NCBI GenBank assembly: GCA_029531795.1
Contig: JAPEIS010000009.1
Span: 124,001 to 188,000 of the forward strand
DNA: 64,000 nucleotides
Source of the DNA: Sclerotinia nivalis
Taxonomy: Eukaryota; Ascomycota; Leotiomycetes; Helotiales; Sclerotiniaceae
Reading direction: 5' to 3'
Shown: piece by piece, positions 57,931 to 64,000 of the stretch
Layout of the letters: the number at the start of each line of letters is the position of its first letter
Position numbering within the stretch: the first letter of the stretch is position 1
Program-made: the position numbers and the translations under genes
The notes under the pieces: model-generated
Told to the model about the DNA's origin: nothing
The model's database searches: none
What the model saw: the letters and a program-made list of their open reading frames with translations, nothing else

Positions 57931-58420
57931 AAGGACAGTCCACATCACGACAGACACCTAAATAGGTTCACAAGCACCGAGGGCGGACCATGGCGACTTG
58001 TCTGGATGGCGTTGAGAGAACCCACTGTACATGAGTTTGTCAATTTGCTGAAATTATATTGGAAGCTACGACCCGGCTATACACTTTTCAAAATGCGGTG
58101 GAAAGATCCAGAGGGGATGTCCTACATGTCCGACGAGAACATTGAAATGGCATGGAAAACGGCCAAACTGGGTCATTTGAAAGAAGGTCTGTCACCGAAG
58201 CCGGTTTGTTCTTGTTCTCTCAAGGCTTGTGCAAAGCAAAAGGGAAGAAATCGGTATCTCTTCCCAAGAAGTCATTGAAAACTTTTGGGATGATCTACAG
58301 ACAATTATGGATGACCGGATCTTGCCACCTCGGAATCTGCGTACATTAGTGGAACTGATACGATACTCAAATCAACGAACAGTGAGACCGATCTTTCCGC
58401 CCTGTGTGTACATATTTTTA
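57931..58420 (+). pseudogene. Fragmentary unknown gene with frame changes
   Basis: Three successive plus-strand frames give protein-like text: ALREPTVHEFVNLLKLYWKL...KMRWKDPEGMSYMSDENIEMAWKTA, then SFERRSVTEAGLFLFSQGL, then REEIGISSQEVIENFWDDLQTIMDD...LRTLVELIRYSNQR. The switches fall near 58180 and 58235 without intron signals, so the gene looks frameshifted. The family is not recognised. Confidence 0.35.
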
Positions 58421-58735
58421 ACGCAGTTCGTCATACAAATAGGTTGTTCGTCGTTCAATTCTACTGCTTCTCCTTAGTTCTAGGTGCTATCTTGACTTTT
58501 TATACCAGCGCTGAACAATGTAACCTCAATGTAATTAGCTTCGGAATGTGTCCGTAGGGGTCGGATATCCGGGATGAGCGGCAAGCAGGAACGAACGACG
58601 AATGAATATCTATTGGTTAATTGAATAAGCCGGGGGGATGCCACCACATAAATTTCACAAATCATCTTCTCCGTCCCGGGGGAATACGAGCAATCGGGAT
58701 GTTTATTTCATTTTAAAGTAACATGCCCCTAGCCC
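58421..58735. other. Intergenic DNA
   Basis: 3' flank of the TAPT1-like gene; nothing else seen. Confidence 0.45.
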
Positions 58736-61700
58736 TCACCATATCCTCTTCGCCGCCATTTCATATCTACTAATCTTTGAGAAATCCTGCACCGCGCCCA
58801 CCTTCTCCTTATCTCTCGCCATTCTTTCCTTTTCCTTCATTTTCTTCAGAGTCTCTGAATCATCATCATAAATCCATCGCTTTTTATCATCATTCAATTC
58901 TACCATGCCCCAACCACCGACTCTCTTTCCACCCGTCTCGTAGCTTCGATGTTCGCGCATTTTCATGGTTTGGTAACGATTTCGTGCGAATTTTAGTAAC
59001 AGCATGCCGAGCACGAGTTTGCAGGCTAGAAGAACAAAGAATGCACCGAGGAAGAAGACAATCATGGTTAGTGATGCGATTACATCGTCAGTGCTGGGTA
59101 GATACCATGGTGTAATAGAGTTCGGGTTTGGCAAGCCGAAGGTTGAACGACCGAGGGCTTTGCGGACGATGGTATCGAAATGTTCGAGGGCTGCTGTTGT
59201 TGCCGGAGAGGATTCGACAGATAAAGATGTTGTAGTTGATGGAAGTGGGGGAGGAAGATGAGTGGCGAGAAACATGTGATATGTTTGAAATGCAGCTCGG
59301 ATGAAAAGGCACGAAAGTGGTATCACGGGAAGACCCAGACGTTTAAGAAGATTTTGATTGACGAAAGCCTAGAATTGTTAGATGGAGTGACTAATTAGTG
59401 ATTGAAATACTTACATTTGTGTAATAATCCTTGGCCAATACGTCGAGGAATCGTTGATAGATTGCTGGCTTGACACCATTAAACTTGCTGATGTATGCAT
59501 GTTTGATCCAATCTACCAACATTTCACTACCTATCACGATGAAGAACGGGGAAAGAACCTCGCCCGACCAGCCTGGAAGAATTGTAAAACTGTTGGGAAG
59601 CATTGAGCTCGTACGTAACGGACTAGTTGCTTCTGACGCCGATGACGCCATGCTGCTAAACCCACCCATTTCAACAATATTTCGTAATGCGATAATCATG
59701 AGCATAAGCCAAAGCTGGAATCGTTCCACAACATCGGCACACGTGAGTTGGAAGAGATTGTCCTTTTCAAACTTCTTAAACACGGTTCCTTTGACTTCCA
59801 CAAATTGATTCGACAATAGTAGTGTAATGAGAGCATTTGAGTAGGAGTTCACGGCAACATTCAAGGTGACGACTTGTGTGAATAATGCTGCAGCATGAAC
59901 GACATTATATATGAGAGCAAGCACGAACATGCCAAGGGGTCGTAATACTTTACTCCTACCATCGCTATCTCGTTCTAGCGTTTCGTCGGAAAACAGACAT
60001 TCAAAAATGTCCTGACCTAGGGCTGACGCAAGCCGATCGAAGACCTAACAAATTTAGTGAGCTTGTTCCACAACCTAGATAACTTGACATACCTCTAAAA
60101 GATTATATATAACATAAAGTCTAATGGCTGATTGCGCTCTAATACTATGATACATTCTACTTGCGTCCAACTTCATTAAGAAGAAGGAACTGAAAATTAT
60201 GACAGCTCCTTGTAAAAGATCGGCTTTGTTGTACGAAGATAATGAGGAAGGTTGAGACTTCATGCGGCGATGGCGACGACCCCAACCTTGTCTCGGTCTA
60301 CGCTCGCCATTTAGCCTAGGAGTAGTTTCAGTAGTCCCGCTACGCCTGAAAGCTTCAGTCGGTCTTGCAGCTTGAGATTGATACGAGGTTGTTGCCGACA
60401 TCGAAGGCCTACCTGGACGTGACATACTCCTTGTAGGCGAAAGAGATTCGGCGTTACGACGTTCATTTCGTCGGTGCCACATACGGCTTGTGCCATGATA
60501 GACAAAGCCAGTAATGAAGCGACATTCCTTGGCTAGCACATGACCCCACCACGAAATAAGAACGCCTAAAGCTTTGAAAAATCGCAGTGGTAAGATTGTA
60601 AAGGTATAAAGCCAGGCATCAAGACATGCCAAAGATCCGAAATATAGAACCTGTTCCAGTTGTGGCGGTAGTAACAAAAAATTCAACAAACGCTCAAATT
60701 TAACTTTCGATGATTCATAAGGAAATTCAGTGGAAGCCGAACGATATATATACAATGGTGATGGCCGTGTTGCGGAAAGCTCAAGCTGTAAATAAGTAGG
60801 AATTGACATTGGAGGTAGAGGGATTGACTGGGGTATTGGCGACGGTGGTGGTATATCTGGTAATTGTGAAGATTTGCTCGCTCCATTAGCCATGATGGGG
60901 GAACTCAAGCCTTCAAGATTGAGGTTTAATGGTTCGGTTCCGCGCCCGATAGAGAATGGCCTGCGTTTGGGAGATGTCGGAACTGCATTTGGTTTGGAGT
61001 ATGGCGGCCATTGACTTGAAGCCGGTTGGGCACTAAAGGCACGGGAAGAAGACGAGATTGTGGGTCGTTTAGTGCCAGCATTGTTTTGAGGTCCCTCTGA
61101 GTATTGTCGGCCCTCACCATTGATGTCTGAAGTGAACCTTACAGATTCTGGAGTATCAAACTTGCGAGGATCTGTCGATTCAGACGGCTGATCGTCAAGA
61201 TCCATGCGAGGTACGTCAGAACCGGATCTTGTGCGGCCTCGTCCTTGGGCACCGCCTTGACTGATATTGGGAGTCAATAATTTTTTGGGCGAGATCATTG
61301 GAAGGGATTCGGGGGCTGATGTTAATTCAGTCATCTCAGCAGCTGATAATTTTAGAACCTTTTCTTCCCCAGCATCCTTCAAGGACAATTTCCGATGATT
61401 TTTGACTTCTTCCTCTGGAATGTCATCAAGTTCGTGAGAGGAAGGCGGGTCTTTCGAAATGGGAGGCGGTGGAGTTGTTCCACTTGTTCCATCATGCTCC
61501 GCAAGAGAAGGAAGATTCCCAAGTTGATGAGAGAGCGACTCGTCCACAACCACCCGTGATGGTGATGAGCTCCGTGGAGAAGGGCTTGGTGAAGGTGTTC
61601 TTAATTGTTCTGGGTCCTCAATTGCTGGAAAAGGTTTAAGGTGCTTGTTTGCGGATTGGGCGGTGAGTTGCTTGAGGTTATCTTGCTCAGGTGATCTCAC

Positions 61701-61766
61701 ATCCTGCTCATGATTTCCCACCCAAGGCCCTGCCTCATGAGAATATATTACATTCTCTACCGCCAT
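58736..61766 (-). CDS. EMP65: TAPT1/Emp65-family ER membrane protein
   Basis: Eukaryotic TAPT1/DUF747 proteins are multi-pass ER membrane proteins; yeast Emp65 acts with Slp1 in protein-folding quality control. Exons 60093-61766, 59415-60044 and 58736-59368 are all in phase 0, giving about 978 residues. The first 310 residues are a disordered S/P/E/T-rich cytosolic region. The conserved part starts with ERLLNFLLLPPQLEQVLYFGSLACLDAWLY, followed by FKALGVLISWW, the YNLLEVFDRLASALGQDIFE signature across intron 1, TLNVAVNSYSNALITLLLSNQFVEVKGTVFKKFEKDNLFQL (the most conserved block), IIALRN, GSEMLVDWIKHAYISKFN and DVLAKDYY. Two last helices follow in exon 3. Donors GTATGT and GTAAGT. Its start is about 610 bp from the divergent gene at 62380. 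Confidence 0.93.
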
Positions 61767-62379
61767 CGAGACCTGTCGAGGTATCTCAAACGGATCATGA
61801 GTGATGAACCTTCGATAATCTTGCTGTTCAGCATTAAACTAGGTTGGTGATGTGTCCGCTAAAGATAGAATTAAAGGCTACGGTAACCTCAAATCCATTC
61901 TGTCCCGTGAAAAGATGGCCAGTTTACCTTTCACAGGTGTAAATCTTCTGCGAATTTCATCAGATTTCAGGTGATGGTATCGGTTCTTTTACTTCTTCAT
62001 TTACGAGTAATTCTATGAAATCTTTCGAGCCACTTTAGCTTTCCTTCAGGATGAACATATCATGGATAGTATCACGTGATACTTTGGTCTTTACCTTTCT
62101 TGGGTTAGCTCGTGATCATTCCCTTCAACCTTAGAAATATGGCATGACCGCTTGTAGTGACGAAAACGGACAACTTCGTTTGATTGTTTATTCCTTATTC
62201 ATTGTTTTTAATTTTAATTATGCTAGTGAAAATGAAGTTCTTCCGCGTACCATGTGTTTTACTATTAAATACACCACCTTTCAAATCTCTATGCAATTCA
62301 TATCACTTACCTAGACGTCGAACTTGTATCATTCAGTTATATATCAGTGTTGTAGTCCAGAGATTGATTAGTTACAATC
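61767..62379. promoter_or_regulatory. Divergent promoter region
   Basis: Separates the start codons of the TAPT1-like gene (minus) and the right-end gene (plus) by about 613 bp. It includes ATCACGTGATAC at about 62070-62081, a palindromic core for bHLH-type factors. No gene is seen. Confidence 0.5.
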
Positions 62380-64000
62380 ATGAGCAACTCGGGTATCAAT
62401 GATACTACTAGTACTGATGATGCGACTGGTACAAATGAGGCAAATGGCAAAGTTTTTGTAGCTCTTGTAGCTTGCTTTGGCGTGATAGGACTGTACACGA
62501 CCTGGACCGTGTTCTTTCCGTTCATACGGCAAACTTTCAGGACTCTATCCTCATATATATCGTCTTTAATAGCTTCGCCAAGGTCACTTCTAAAGCCTGG
62601 AACAGACGTTTTCACTGGCAATGCCGAAACGTAGGCACCCTTGCCATATACAGCAGATGCAATATCATTGTTTGAAACGCACTGATGACTTCCATAGCGT
62701 AAGGCCGGTGTCTAGTGATGCTGAGCTAAAAGGCGATACCGTATATATTGCGGAGCCCACCAACGCCAACATCAAAAGAAATCAAGGCCTCATATATTTT
62801 TCTGATAGTTCAGGAATAGCACCAAATAATCGTGCACTGTAAGTTCCTGTTTATATCTGCAAGAAGAGCGGGACTGGATGCTAACCATTTACAAAGTGCC
62901 GATGAATATGCCAGAGTCAGAGTCTACGTCCCTTTTTGCTTTTATACAACTTAACAATATGACAGGCTGGATATCTCACGATAGTCATAAACTATTGGGG
63001 CAGACATCAGAAGATAGGTCGAACGCAAGACGGTTATCAGTCAAATGACTCTTCGCATTTGACAAGAGCTAATCTATATGTAGAAATCGAGCCGTGGGAT
63101 GGCAGGGACCCCAAAAGCGAGCCCAGTCTTGACCGAAGAAGTTGCATGGTAACTAACGCCTTGGACTACCTCCGCGACAATCGAGGAGTAGGATACTGCG
63201 CTGGAGCCCCTCCACGTTAGTGCTATTTTCTATTGAGATCCAGAGCTATTTCCGAGACACATGCTGACCAGCTCTTCAGTCATGGCTCTACTTCTACAGA
63301 AGCCCTGCCCTATTCAAGCAGCTTTCATAGCTTCTCCTGTGCGTGTGCGATCACAAGCTTATAGTAAGATTAAGAACATCCATATCATACGATCTTGCTC
63401 TTTCCAACCCTAAACTTTCTTTCGGCTGTCTAATCTTTTGAATCTTTCTAGTCAAAGCACCTCTATCACTTGCCCAGTCATGGGATGATCGAATTGTCAC
63501 CGTAGCACAACGCCACGAGCAAGAGAGGGAACTCGTCAACTTGGCCAGCCTAAACGAGAAAGAAAAAGAACTCCTCAAGTCGGGCGAACTGCTGCCACCA
63601 GCGCCCTGGCAGATGAATTTGTTTTCAGGTGTTGAGCATGGTTTTGCAACCAAATTGCTAGATAGAAGTCGAATGACTAGAGATGAAATTTACGCAAAGC
63701 GAGCTGCTTTCAATCAGTCGGTGATGTGGTTTGAAGCTTATATGCCTGTGGGTGGAAAGAAACTGAGTACAACACTATATAGCTGGAGGATGAGATACAC
63801 ACTGTTTCACAATGCCAGACTACGATTTCTCTTACAGGCATGTTCTTTTTTCTACAAAAGTTCGATTTTCTTCAAACAATTCTCTGAATCCACAATATCT
63901 AGAACCTGACCAAGTTGTCCCTTCAAACATCCTTAATCGGCCCAAAAGCCTTCTCGCAATCTACGAAAAGCCAGTGTTTAACTATCAGTCCGAATCATCA
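62380..64000 (+). CDS. Hypothetical single-pass membrane protein, incomplete at right edge
   Basis: Not recognised. Seven exons join in phase: 62380-62630, 62698-62838, 62897-62915, 62966-63215, 63280-63363, 63452-63837 and 63903 onward past the window. An N-terminal polar stretch with T and N precedes a membrane helix (VFVALVACFGVIGLYTTWTVFF). The rest is soluble, with EYAR, IVINYWGRHQ, WDDRIVTVAQRHEQERELVNL and PPAPWQMNLFSGVEHGFATKLLDRSRM. The third exon (19 nt) is inferred from the phase and from an intron of 50 nt. The sixth intron starts with GC, not GT (CTTACAG|GCATGT): the only alternative with GT would create an in-frame TAA. So far the coding part is about 1,229 nt. Confidence 0.6.

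Overview
The window reads as nuclear DNA of a filamentous ascomycete. Evidence: gene models with 40-65 nt introns (donors such as GTATGT, GTAAGT, GTACGT and CTAAC-type branch points), genes on both strands separated by CT-rich leaders, a HET-domain gene, a Zn2Cys6 regulator, a pisatin-demethylase-like P450, and AT-rich islands carrying C:G to T:A changes typical of repeat-induced point mutation (RIP). Protein style and gene mix suggest a Leotiomycete, perhaps of the Botrytis/Sclerotinia group; that placement is an inference from memory of such genomes, not a search.

Layout. 1-7.6 kb: a Kch1-type potassium-channel gene (minus) between simple-repeat-rich noncoding DNA. 7.6-8.5 kb: a probable mitochondrial IF3/Aim23 gene (plus). 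8.5-15.3 kb: a degraded accessory island with hexanucleotide microsatellites, an AT-rich stretch with a hairpin-rich LTR-like remnant, and a HET-domain pseudogene whose N-terminal half carries RIP-type stops and whose C-terminal half carries a frameshift and a stop. 17-18.3 kb: a multi-pass membrane protein. 22-25.7 kb: AIM6-family phosphodiesterase, a three-exon 70-residue single-pass membrane protein directly upstream of it, and an unrecognised three-exon gene. 26.4-30.3 kb: a 38-bp minisatellite, a potentially myristoylated ankyrin-like protein, and cytosolic lysyl-tRNA synthetase with a broken copy of its 3' end just downstream. 30.9-34.8 kb: a hypothetical gene with a probable homopolymer frameshift, then a decayed secreted TAP-type alpha/beta-hydrolase. 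35.7-40.1 kb: a GPI-type cupredoxin and a P450. 40-44.3 kb: mostly empty.

44.3-56.3 kb is the most coherent block: a small secreted protein (possibly truncated), a Zn2Cys6/Fungal_trans_2 regulator, a divergently placed TetX-like FAD monooxygenase, a fused PNPOx-like/ferredoxin-reductase-like flavoprotein, a kinase-fold protein lacking catalytic residues, an HSL-type esterase and a zinc aryl-alcohol-type dehydrogenase. This could be a small catabolic or detoxification cluster (inference). 58.7-61.8 kb is a TAPT1/Emp65-family membrane protein gene, and 62.4 kb to the right edge is a seven-exon unrecognised gene running out of the window, with a likely GC-AG intron.

I translated exons by hand from the printed sequence. 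Intron positions are marked firm only where phase, donor and acceptor all agree.
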